From positions 1 through 5,975 of the forward strand of contig SBFY01000086.1 in assembly GCA_006227085.1 (NCBI GenBank): a DNA stretch of 5,975 bases, given 5' to 3'. The position numbers and the translations under genes are program-made. This DNA is from Gammaproteobacteria bacterium (GTDB lineage Bacteria; Pseudomonadota; Gammaproteobacteria; Pseudomonadales; M0112). This document shows positions 1 to 5,975 of the stretch, one piece after another (within the stretch, counting starts at the first letter, position 1; the number at the start of each line of letters is the position of its first letter). The notes beneath the pieces were generated by a model that made no database searches, was not told where the DNA came from, and saw only the letters and a list, made by a program, of their open reading frames with translations.

Positions 1-659
1 ACCGCAATATCTGTGGTGCCCCCGCCAATATCGACCAGGCAAACACCCAACTCTTTTTCATCTTCCGTCAACACCGCATGACTGGACGCCAGCTGCTCGA
101 GAATGATGTCTTCGACTTCAAGCCCACAGCGGCGAATGCATTTTTCGATGTTTTGCGCCGCATTCACGGCACAGGTCACCAGATGCACTTTCGCTTCCAG
201 CCGCACTCCTGACATACCCAGTGGCTGCTTGATACCTTCCTGGTTATCGATAATGAATTCCTGCGGCAGCACATGCAGCACACGCTGGTCAGCAGGGATC
301 GCAATCGCTTGTGCCGCTTCAATCACCCGCTGCACATCTTCCGGCCGCACTTCGCCATCGCGAATCGCGGTCATGCCATGCGAATTGAAACTGCGGATGT
401 GGCTGCCTGCGATGCCGGCATATACCGAGTGGATGTGGCAACCTGCCATTAACTCCGCTTCTTCCACCGCCCGCTGGATGGATTGCACGGTCGACTCAAT
501 GTCTACCACTACACCTTTCTTCATACCGCGAGAAGGATGCGAACCCAACCCGACGATCTCGAGGGTGCCTTCAGGCGATAACTCGCCGACCATGCACACC
601 ACCTTGGATGTCCCGATATCCAGCCCGACAATCATGCGGTTACCTGCTGGGTTATTCAT
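1..659 (-). CDS. ftsA: Cell division protein FtsA, N-terminal part (3' end outside window)
   Basis: FtsA is an actin-like ATP-binding protein that tethers FtsZ filaments to the cytoplasmic membrane and recruits later divisome proteins. The window holds 219 full codons of a protein usually near 410-420 residues. Visible are the phosphate-1 motif VGLDIGTSKV (residues 11-20), the SRGMKKG stretch (43-49), the segment around LHVLPQEF (128-135) expected in the 1C subdomain, and phosphate-2 VDIGGGTTDIA (209-219) at the window edge. The C-terminal half, including the membrane-targeting helix, is not in view. The ATG at 659-657 is chosen because AGGAGA lies 7 bases upstream and it leaves ten residues before VGLDIG, as in E. 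coli; a second Met at residue 9 has a weaker upstream site. It is separated from ftsQ by 35 bases, the loosest junction here. Identity is secure from the near-continuous E. coli-like motifs. Confidence 0.97.
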   Translation of the reverse strand, partial: MNNPAGNRMIVGLDIGTSKVVCMVGELSPEGTLEIVGLGSHPSRGMKKGVVVDIESTVQSIQRAVEEAELMAGCHIHSVYAGIAGSHIRSFNSHGMTAIRDGEVRPEDVQRVIEAAQAIAIPADQRVLHVLPQEFIIDNQEGIKQPLGMSGVRLEAKVHLVTCAVNAAQNIEKCIRRCGLEVEDIILEQLASSHAVLTEDEKELGVCLVDIGGGTTDIA

Positions 660-694
660 AACGCTTTCTCCTGCTCACCGGCCAATACCGGTTA
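660..694 (-). other. ftsQ-ftsA intergenic spacer with small hairpin
   Basis: This is the only noncoding DNA in the window. In transcript order, the ftsQ stop TGA (697-695) is followed at once by an in-frame TAA (694-692). Next comes a perfect 5-bp inverted repeat, ACCGG and CCGGT around a 6-base loop (692-677), then four bases and the ftsA SD. The stem is short and no U tract follows, so it is not a Rho-independent terminator. It might slightly affect ribosome access to ftsA, but that is inference. I saw no promoter here. Confidence 0.5.
667..672 (-). promoter_or_regulatory. Ribosome binding site of ftsA
   Basis: AGGAGA on the minus strand lies 7 bases upstream of the ATG at 659. Unlike the other sites in the window it is in noncoding DNA, so it is not constrained by an upstream protein. 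It supports the start chosen for ftsA. Confidence 0.85.
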
Positions 695-1486
695 TCAACT
701 TTTACTGGTTGCTGCCCACGGTGACCGGCCAGATAACCAGCGCACAGCCAGACCATTCCCATAACGCAAATCAATGCGCTCTACCTTGTCGATATGTGAA
801 CGCAATTCGGCGCGATACACCGTCAGGAAGCGCTTCAGTTTTTGCGTCACATCACCTTGCCCCATGACAATCTCCAGCGATGGCTGCAGCCACAAGCGCC
901 AGGCATGGCGTTCATCCAGTGTCAGGCGCATCACGTTCAAGCCCTCACCACTGAACAGTTGGTCCAGTTCCTGGTAACGACGCATCACTGCTTCAGACGT
1001 TTCATCAGGCCCATCCAGCACCGGCAATCCAGCGATCACCGGGATACTTCCGGGCCTGAACAATTCACCGCGATAATTCAGCAAGGCGCGATCACCCCAA
1101 TACGCAATCGGCACTTGTTCAGTGATCGTGATCTCCAGGCGGTCAGGCCAATGCCGCCGCACCGTCACCTGGTCAACCCAGGCATTGGTCATCAATGCTG
1201 TACGAACGGTTTCCAATTCGATCGACATCAAGGCGTTCTTCAATAACGGATCAAGGATCGCTTGCACGTCATCCGGCGCGAGATAATGCAATTCACCATT
1301 CACCCCCACCGAACGCACAGTCTGGTCACGCATACCCGATACGGCTTTCCAGCCCAACACGGAAACCACGCCAATCGCCGCCACGACAAAAATCACCGTG
1401 ACCGAACGCAGCGCCCATTGTTGCCATCCCTGTGGCAACACCGGCTGGCGCTCAGGCGCCCGTGGGCTGGCACCGCGACGACTCAT
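695..1486 (-). CDS. ftsQ: Cell division protein FtsQ (POTRA domain, single-pass membrane protein)
   Basis: FtsQ is a bitopic inner-membrane protein that recruits FtsL and FtsB and links cytoplasmic to periplasmic division proteins. The 263-residue product has a basic, proline-containing cytoplasmic tail (1-26), one membrane segment (about 27-46), then a periplasmic part. The POTRA domain spans about 57-126, from VRSVGVNGELHYL to LEITITEQVPIAYWG. The FtsQ/DivIB beta domain follows to about 250, with LLNYRGELF (135-143) and KLKRFLTVY (216-224). Length and order match gammaproteobacterial FtsQ. The ATG at 1486 shares ATGA with the ddl stop and has AGGAGG 5 bases upstream, so translation is probably coupled to ddl. 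The gene ends in tandem stops TGA TAA. Sequence varies widely in this family, so the call rests on architecture, motifs and place between ddl and ftsA. Confidence 0.96.
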   Translation of the reverse strand: MSRRGASPRAPERQPVLPQGWQQWALRSVTVIFVVAAIGVVSVLGWKAVSGMRDQTVRSVGVNGELHYLAPDDVQAILDPLLKNALMSIELETVRTALMTNAWVDQVTVRRHWPDRLEITITEQVPIAYWGDRALLNYRGELFRPGSIPVIAGLPVLDGPDETSEAVMRRYQELDQLFSGEGLNVMRLTLDERHAWRLWLQPSLEIVMGQGDVTQKLKRFLTVYRAELRSHIDKVERIDLRYGNGLAVRWLSGRSPWAATSKS

Positions 1487-2412
1487 GCAGGCCTCCTGGC
1501 AGGGGAAGCGCCCGCAATAATGGCCAGCACCAAGGCATCAAAATCCATACCGGCAGCCTTGGCAGCCATCGGCACCAGGCTGTGATCGGTCATGCCCGGC
1601 ACGGTATTGGCTTCCAGCAAGTAAAATGCGCCAGCCTGGTCACGCAACACATCCACGCGCCCCCAACCTGCACACCCCAAGGCGCGATAGGCCTGCAAGG
1701 CCAGTTCCTGCAATTCACGCTCTTCGGCATCGGTCAACCCGCAAGGAATGCAATAGCGTGTCTGGTTCGATTGGTATTTCGCTTCAAAGTCATAAAACGC
1801 TGAACCCGGCACTTCCACCCGGATCACCGGCAGTGCTTTGTCATCGAGAATGGCAATGGTGTATTCAGAGCCGGTAATCCAGCGCTCGGCGATGACGCTA
1901 TCGCCATAGCGACTGGCCAAGGCCCATGCTTCGTACAGCCCTTGTGCGCTATCGGCTTTCGACATGCCAATCGATGATCCTTCACAGGCGGGCTTGACCA
2001 TCACCACGCCACCCAGTTCGCGCAGCGTGCCTTCCCAATCCATGCCTTCCTTGAGCACTGCAAACGCAGGGGTTGGCAAGCCTGCACCGACCCACAATTG
2101 CTTGGTGCGCAACTTGTCCATGGCCAAGGCAGAAGCCATCACACCACTACCGGTATACGAAAGGCCCAAGGTTTCGAGGAAACCCTGCATGGTGCCGTCT
2201 TCCCCGCCCGGGCCATGCAAGGCAATGAAGACCACGGCGGGTTTCGCATCACGCAAGGCATCAGCCAATACGCACTCGGCGGGATCTATCGCCACATACG
2301 CAATCTGTTGCCGCTCCAATGCAGCACACACCGCACGGCCACTCTTGAGCGAAATCTCCCGCTCGGCCGCATGGCCTCCCAATAACACCACCACTGGCTG
2401 GGGAATCGTCAT
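1483..2412 (-). CDS. ddl: D-alanine--D-alanine ligase (DdlB type)
   Basis: This cytoplasmic ATP-grasp enzyme joins two D-alanines, using ATP, to give the dipeptide that MurF later adds to the peptidoglycan precursor. The 309-residue protein matches the family's usual length. Visible are GGHAAERE (12-19, with the conserved Glu of the first D-Ala site), LHGPGGEDGTMQG (65-77), YTGSG and AMDK (86-100), VKPACEGSSIGM (139-150, phosphate-gripping loop), EAKYQS (210-215), GRVDV (251-255) and LEANTVPGMTDHSLVP (266-281, Mg and substrate binding). Tyr213 sits where E. coli DdlB has Tyr216, the residue linked to D-Ala-D-Ala rather than D-Ala-D-Lac synthesis, so an ordinary vancomycin-susceptible type stem peptide is inferred. 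The ATG at 2412 shares ATGA with the murC stop, and its stop overlaps the ftsQ start in the same way. A second ddl elsewhere in the genome cannot be excluded. Confidence 0.97.
   Translation of the reverse strand: MTIPQPVVVLLGGHAAEREISLKSGRAVCAALERQQIAYVAIDPAECVLADALRDAKPAVVFIALHGPGGEDGTMQGFLETLGLSYTGSGVMASALAMDKLRTKQLWVGAGLPTPAFAVLKEGMDWEGTLRELGGVVMVKPACEGSSIGMSKADSAQGLYEAWALASRYGDSVIAERWITGSEYTIAILDDKALPVIRVEVPGSAFYDFEAKYQSNQTRYCIPCGLTDAEERELQELALQAYRALGCAGWGRVDVLRDQAGAFYLLEANTVPGMTDHSLVPMAAKAAGMDFDALVLAIIAGASPARRPA
1492..1497 (-). promoter_or_regulatory. Ribosome binding site of ftsQ inside ddl
   Basis: AGGAGG, a perfect core SD, lies 5 bases upstream of the ftsQ ATG. It falls within the ddl 3' end, where the same six bases are two in-frame AGG codons for Arg306 and Arg307 of Ddl. 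It fixes the ftsQ start. Confidence 0.88.
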
Positions 2413-3839
2413 GCATCACCCCCCACCAACTGTTTGTCGGCCAGTATTTGCGTCAACTGGCTGACGTTACCGGCCCCTTGGGTCAAGACGATGTCGCCCG
2501 CCCGCACGATATCGCGCAAGATGGCCGGCACGTCTTCAATGGTTTCGGCGAATACCGGTTCTATCTGGCCACGCAAGCGAATGCTGCGGCACAGGTTACG
2601 GCCATCCGCACCTGGTATAACCGCTTCACCCGCGCTGTACACGTCCAGCAACACCAATGCATCGACTTGTGACAGCACACTGACGAAGTCTTCATACAAA
2701 TCGCGTGTGCGCGTATAACGGTGCGGCTGGTACACCATCACCAGGCGCCGGTCAGGCCAACCCGAGCGCACAGCACGAATCACCGCATCGACTTCTGTCG
2801 GGTGATGACCGTAGTCATCCACTAACATGGCGGTACCGCTACCGACCGGATATTCGCCATACACCTGGAAACGACGACCGACACCGGCAAACTGGGCCAG
2901 GCCACGCAGGATATGTTCATCCGCCACACCTTCATCACAGGCCACGGCGATGGCAGCTGTCGCATTCAGGACATTGTGGTGGCCCGGGATATTGATGGTG
3001 ACATCCAACGGCGCTGCCTGGCGTCGTTCGACACGGAACTGGCTACTCATGCCATCACGACGAATGTCCGTGATACGGAAGTCAGCATCGGCATGGCAGC
3101 CATAGGTAATCATCTGGCGGGAAATGCGCGGCAACAGCGATTCGATGACCGGGTCGTCGATACACAACACCGCCTGTCCATAAAACGGCAGGTTATGGAT
3201 GAATTCGACGAAGGTATTTTTCAGGACTTCAAAATCACCGCCATACGTGTCCATATGATCGGCATCGATATTCGTCACCACGGACACCAAGGGCTGCAGG
3301 TGCAGGAACGATGCATCACTCTCATCGGCTTCAGCCACCAGGTAACGACTTTCACCAAGGCGCGCATTGGTGCCAGCGCTGTTCAGCAAACCACCAATCA
3401 CGAAGGTGGGATCCAGGCCTGCCTCACCCAGCACTGAAGCAATCAGGCTGGTCGTGGTGGTCTTGCCATGGGTACCGGCCACCGCAATGCCATGGCGATA
3501 ACGCATCAACTCGGCCAGCATTTCAGCACGGCGCACCACCGGGATACGGTGTTCACGCGCTGCCTGCAGCTCCGGATTGCTTTCATTGACCGCTGTGGAA
3601 ACAACCACCACATCGGCCTTGTCGACATGCGCTGCATCATGGCCGATAAACACTTTCATCCCCATGCCTTGCAAACGCTGCGTCATGGCACTGGCCTTGA
3701 GGTCAGAGCCACTGATGCGATAACCGAGGGTGTGCAGCACTTCAGCAATACCACACATGCCTGCGCCACCAATACCAATGAAATGGATCTGGCGAATGCG
3801 GCGCATCTCGGGCACACGGAACTGGATAGCGTCAGACAT
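2409..3839 (-). CDS. murC: UDP-N-acetylmuramate--L-alanine ligase MurC
   Basis: MurC is the first Mur ligase. In the cytoplasm it uses ATP to attach L-alanine to UDP-MurNAc. The 476-residue protein shows the three family domains. The N-terminal UDP-binding domain has FIGIGGAGMCGIAE (20-33). The central ATPase has the P-loop AGTHGKTTTT (121-130), EADESDASF (170-178), TNIDADHMDTYGG (189-201) and GHHNVLNATAA (286-296). The C-terminal domain has GVGRRF (319-324), DDYGHHPTE (341-349), QPHRYTRT (371-378) and LTQGAGNVS (452-460). The open frame extends five codons further upstream (to 3854), but I place the start at 3839: GAGGAG lies 7 bases before this ATG and would be inside the longer version. 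It overlaps the murG 3' end by 8 bases and shares ATGA with ddl. No murB lies between murC and ddl. Identification is secure. Confidence 0.98.
   Translation of the reverse strand: MSDAIQFRVPEMRRIRQIHFIGIGGAGMCGIAEVLHTLGYRISGSDLKASAMTQRLQGMGMKVFIGHDAAHVDKADVVVVSTAVNESNPELQAAREHRIPVVRRAEMLAELMRYRHGIAVAGTHGKTTTTSLIASVLGEAGLDPTFVIGGLLNSAGTNARLGESRYLVAEADESDASFLHLQPLVSVVTNIDADHMDTYGGDFEVLKNTFVEFIHNLPFYGQAVLCIDDPVIESLLPRISRQMITYGCHADADFRITDIRRDGMSSQFRVERRQAAPLDVTINIPGHHNVLNATAAIAVACDEGVADEHILRGLAQFAGVGRRFQVYGEYPVGSGTAMLVDDYGHHPTEVDAVIRAVRSGWPDRRLVMVYQPHRYTRTRDLYEDFVSVLSQVDALVLLDVYSAGEAVIPGADGRNLCRSIRLRGQIEPVFAETIEDVPAILRDIVRAGDIVLTQGAGNVSQLTQILADKQLVGGDA
2413..2424 (-). promoter_or_regulatory. Extended ribosome binding site of ddl inside murC
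   Basis: The minus strand reads GGGGGGTGATGC directly before the ddl ATG at 2412. The first ten bases can pair along the 16S anti-SD tail (complement AGGAGGTGAT) with eight Watson-Crick pairs and two G-U wobbles. The same bases encode the last residues of MurC (Gly-Gly-Asp-Ala). No other candidate SD is present for this start. Confidence 0.7.
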
Positions 3840-4902
3840 GCATGCACTCCTCACAAATCATGGCTGCCTGTTGCGCGGATTCGGGTTTGGCCTTGGCGCG
3901 CGCAGCCGCCGCCATTGCGGCCAGCTGCTGCGGATGGGCGAGCAGGCGATCCAGCACGGCCGGCAACTCGCCCGCCTCCAGCGCTGGCTGCGGCATCAGC
4001 ACTGCGGCACCGCTATCTGCCAACCAGGCAGCATTGCGTGTTTGATGGTCATCAATCGCATGCGGATACGGCACCAGCACGGATCCAACGCCAGCAGCAG
4101 CCAACTCGGCAACCGTCAACGCCCCGGCACGGCAGATCGCCAGATCTGCCCAGGCATACGCAGCTGCCATGTCTTCCACAAAGGTTTCCACACGCGCTGG
4201 CACACCGGCTTGCTGGTACGCTGCCAGCACGGATTCACCATCGGCTTTGCCGGTTTGGTGGAATACTTCGACAGCACGACCCGCCAAGGCCTTCGGCAGC
4301 GCCTGGTTCAAGGCACGCGCACCCAGGCTGCCACCCAACACCAGGATGCGCAGCGGTTGATGTTGTCCCACCGAACGCTCCTGCGGCATCGGCAAACCGG
4401 CAATCGATGCACGCACCGGATTACCCACCCATTCACCGGCACGCAAGGCATCCGGGAAAGCCACCAGCACACGGCGCGCCAAACGCGACAGCAACCGGTT
4501 CGTGGTTCCGGCCACAGCGTTCTGCTCGTGGATCACCAGTGGGTAACGCAGCAACCATGCCGCCAAGCCACCGGGGCCGGCCGCAAAACCACCCATGCCC
4601 AACACACAGGCAGGCTTGATACGACGCAGCAGCGAGACGCTTTCATGCACGGCTTTCAACAGCTGCAGGGGTGCTTTCAACAACGCCATCATGCCCTTGC
4701 CACGAATGCCGCTGACCGACACAAAAAACAGGGGAATGCCTGCCTGCGGCACCAGCCGGGCTTCAATGCCTTTCTGGGTGCCCAGCCACACCACCTCATT
4801 ACCTTTCGCACGCAAGGCATCAGCAATCGCCAAAGCCGGGAACACATGTCCGCCGGTGCCACCAGCCATGATCAATACGGTGCGGGATGCAGACACAGTC
4901 AT
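3832..4902 (-). CDS. murG: Lipid II synthase MurG (UDP-GlcNAc:lipid I GlcNAc transferase)
   Basis: MurG is a GT-B fold, family 28 glycosyltransferase at the inner face of the cytoplasmic membrane. It transfers GlcNAc from UDP-GlcNAc to lipid I to make lipid II. The 356-residue product matches the usual length. The N-terminal domain has the glycine-rich loop AGGTGGHVFPALA (13-25), SGIRGKG (64-70), GMGGFAAGP (102-110), HEQNAVAGTTNR (125-136) and GNPVR (160-164). The C-terminal domain has the second glycine loop LGGSLGARALN (189-199), FVEDMAAAYAWADLAICRAGALTVAE (the UDP-GlcNAc site, ending at Glu266) and PYPHAIDDHQ (278-287). The ATG at 4902 shares ATGA with the ftsW stop and has AAGAGG 8 bases upstream. 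The last residues (CEECMHV) double as the murC SD and are probably not conserved. A long opposite-strand open frame over this gene is an artefact of codon use. Confidence 0.98.
   Translation of the reverse strand: MTVSASRTVLIMAGGTGGHVFPALAIADALRAKGNEVVWLGTQKGIEARLVPQAGIPLFFVSVSGIRGKGMMALLKAPLQLLKAVHESVSLLRRIKPACVLGMGGFAAGPGGLAAWLLRYPLVIHEQNAVAGTTNRLLSRLARRVLVAFPDALRAGEWVGNPVRASIAGLPMPQERSVGQHQPLRILVLGGSLGARALNQALPKALAGRAVEVFHQTGKADGESVLAAYQQAGVPARVETFVEDMAAAYAWADLAICRAGALTVAELAAAGVGSVLVPYPHAIDDHQTRNAAWLADSGAAVLMPQPALEAGELPAVLDRLLAHPQQLAAMAAAARAKAKPESAQQAAMICEECMHV
3847..3852 (-). promoter_or_regulatory. Ribosome binding site of murC inside murG
   Basis: GAGGAG lies 7 bases before the ATG at 3839 and decides that start over the in-frame upstream codon at 3854. 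The same bases are two Glu codons (Glu351-Glu352) near the end of MurG. Another ATG at 3843-3841, four bases upstream of the murC start, is out of frame for murC; it is Met354 of MurG and sits only 3 bases from the SD. Confidence 0.85.
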
Positions 4903-5975
4903 GCCAAAGCCCTCTTCACCGTCAATTCAGGTAACACCACCGAACGGTTGTCGTACTCCACCCGCAAGGTCAGCCCCATGAAGGCGCCAACCACCAGCAA
5001 ACTGCTGCCGCCATAACTCAGGAACGGCAGCGTCAACCCTTTGGTGGGCAACAAGCCGGTGTTCACACCAATATTGATGAATACCTGGCTGGCCAAGACC
5101 AGCACCACGCCATACACCAGGTAAGCGGCAAAATGGCGGCTGCCTTGTTCCGCACGCCGTGCAATCCTCAACATGCGGAAAAACAGCAACGAGAACAGCA
5201 CGATCACAACAAAGGCGCCAACAAAGCCCAGCTCTTCGGCAATGATGGCAAACACAAAATCGGTATGCGCTTCCGGCAAATAAAACTGTTTCTGTACGCT
5301 ATTGCCCAACCCGAGGCCAAGCCATTCACCACGACCAAAGGCAATCAGCGACTGTGTCAGCTGGTAACCCGTGTTGAACTGGTCAGCCCACGGATCCAGG
5401 TACGTCAGCAAACGTTGCATACGGTACGGTGAGGTATAAATCAGCAAGGCAGCGGCTGCCAAACCCACCAACATCACCAGCAAGAACTGCAGCAGCCGCG
5501 CACCTCCCAGGAACAACATACCCAGGCAAGCGCCGAACAGCACCACCACCGAACCAAAATCCGGCTCCAGGATCAACAAGGCAATCAACACCGACACCAC
5601 GCCAATCGGCTTGATAAAGCCCATCCAGTTTTCACGCACTTCGGTTTCGCGTCGCACCAGGTAACCAGCGAGATAGACCAGCACACAGAACTTGGCCACT
5701 TCCGAACTTTGCAAGTTGATCGGCCCCAGCGGGATCCAGCGCATGCTGCCATTCACTTCACGGCCAACACCCGGGATGATGACCAGTACCAGCAAGACAA
5801 ACCCGACCAACAAGCAAGCCCAGCCATAGCGCAGCCAGATGCGCATCGGTGTACAAGCCACCGCAAAACCGGCACCACAGGCCAAGGCGACATAAAAAAC
5901 ATAACGCCACAAATGATAGAAACCGTTCTGGTAGCGCACCATGGAATGATCAATGGACGCGGAACTCATCATCAC
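4899..5975 (-). CDS. ftsW: Septal peptidoglycan glycosyltransferase FtsW (5' end outside window)
   Basis: FtsW is a SEDS-family integral membrane protein that polymerises lipid II into septal glycan strands with its partner FtsI. The window holds the last 358 codons; by alignment in my head with E. coli FtsW (414 residues) the fragment starts near residue 61, in the middle of the first membrane segment. The edge codon GTG is thus internal, not a start. About nine membrane segments remain. Motifs in fragment numbering: GREVNGSMRWIPLG (71-84), QSSEVAKF (89-96), EPDFGSVVV (137-145), DPWADQFNTGYQLTQSL (194-210), GLGNSVQKQFYLPEAHTDFVFA (222-243) and LPTKGLTLPFLSYGGSS (309-325). Asp239 in PEAHTDF corresponds to the essential E. 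coli Asp297. FtsW rather than RodA is supported by motifs and the murG neighbour. The C-terminal tail is short (ends LTVKRALA). The stop overlaps the murG start. Confidence 0.97.
   Translation of the reverse strand: MMMSSASIDHSMVRYQNGFYHLWRYVFYVALACGAGFAVACTPMRIWLRYGWACLLVGFVLLVLVIIPGVGREVNGSMRWIPLGPINLQSSEVAKFCVLVYLAGYLVRRETEVRENWMGFIKPIGVVSVLIALLILEPDFGSVVVLFGACLGMLFLGGARLLQFLLVMLVGLAAAALLIYTSPYRMQRLLTYLDPWADQFNTGYQLTQSLIAFGRGEWLGLGLGNSVQKQFYLPEAHTDFVFAIIAEELGFVGAFVVIVLFSLLFFRMLRIARRAEQGSRHFAAYLVYGVVLVLASQVFINIGVNTGLLPTKGLTLPFLSYGGSSLLVVGAFMGLTLRVEYDNRSVVLPELTVKRALA
4911..4916 (-). promoter_or_regulatory. Ribosome binding site of murG inside ftsW
   Basis: AAGAGG lies 8 bases before the murG ATG at 4902. 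It is a weaker SD than those of murC or ftsQ and encodes Lys-Arg near the FtsW C-terminus. Together with the ATGA overlap it supports translation of murG coupled to ftsW. Confidence 0.65.

Noticed and set aside
677..692. The hairpin after ftsQ as a transcription terminator
   Set aside because: Only five base pairs with no following T tract in transcript direction, and the ftsA SD follows immediately.
103..867. A 254-codon plus-strand open frame over ftsA and ftsQ
   Set aside because: It runs antisense to the clear FtsA motifs and across the ftsA start and spacer; its translation (Ser/Thr/Pro/Met-rich) matches no known protein I recognise.
1517..1545. CATTAT on the minus strand near the ddl 3' end as a possible -10 box of an ftsQA promoter
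   Set aside because: E. coli has promoters in this area, but here no sequence close to TTGACA lies 16-18 bases upstream. Evidence is too weak to annotate.
3468..4619. A 383-codon open frame on the plus strand across murC and murG
   Set aside because: It spans two overlapping real genes in antisense, has a low-complexity Pro/Arg/His-rich translation and no credible SD or family motif. It is a shadow of minus-strand coding.
2250..4824. A 16-base repeat CACGCAAGGCATCAGC at 2250-2265 and 4809-4824, with a 13-base partial copy at 4440-4452
   Set aside because: On the coding strand all copies read as Asp-Ala-Leu-Arg in Ddl and MurG with the same preferred codons (GCC TTG CGT). Chance reuse of a common residue string is enough; it is not a spaced or inverted element.
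3730..5016. A 428-codon open frame on the plus strand opposite murG
   Set aside because: Its codons are the exact reverse complements of murG codons, so stops would need TTA, CTA or TCA in murG, which this GC-leaning gene avoids. The translation is rich in Gln, His, Arg and Thr with no recognisable domain, whereas murG is unmistakable.
5973..5975. GTG at the window edge as the ftsW start
   Set aside because: The protein would begin inside the first membrane segment and lack about 60 residues compared with E. coli FtsW. The frame is open to the window edge, so the gene continues beyond it.

Overview
This window is a stretch of the division and cell wall (dcw) cluster of a Gram-negative bacterium, with every gene on the minus strand. 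Read in the direction of transcription (high to low coordinate), the order is ftsW (5' end cut off), murG, murC, ddl, ftsQ, ftsA (3' end cut off). The proteins most resemble gammaproteobacterial versions as I remember them. FtsQ carries the segment YWGDRALLNYRGELF, much like the Pseudomonas form. FtsA, FtsW and DdlB follow the E. coli proteins motif by motif. ddl directly follows murC with no murB between, as in E. coli and Pseudomonas; most betaproteobacteria I recall have murB there, though Neisseria-type clusters do not. I call it a gammaproteobacterium with moderate confidence and cannot name a genus.

Layout: 1-659 ftsA (first 219 codons plus 2 bases), 660-694 the only noncoding DNA, 695-1486 ftsQ, 1483-2412 ddl, 2409-3839 murC, 3832-4902 murG, 4899-5975 ftsW (last 358 codons). 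Four of the five junctions overlap: ftsW/murG, murC/ddl and ddl/ftsQ share an ATGA, and murG/murC overlap by 8 bases. The ribosome binding sites therefore lie inside the last codons of the upstream genes. There is no terminator, and I saw no convincing promoter, so the region reads as one polycistronic unit entering from beyond 5975 and leaving below position 1 (toward ftsZ by family convention; not visible here).

The genes work together. MurC and Ddl act in the cytoplasm, adding L-Ala to UDP-MurNAc and making the D-Ala-D-Ala dipeptide. MurG completes lipid II on the inner membrane face. FtsW polymerises lipid II at the septum. FtsQ links cytoplasmic and periplasmic divisome parts, and FtsA anchors FtsZ to the membrane.

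I found no undescribed system, mobile element, RNA gene or CRISPR array. What deserves a second look is the packing at the gene junctions: SD sequences double as codons (including a tandem AGG-AGG Arg pair), ddl has an extended SD, and the ftsQ-ftsA gap holds tandem stops and a small hairpin.
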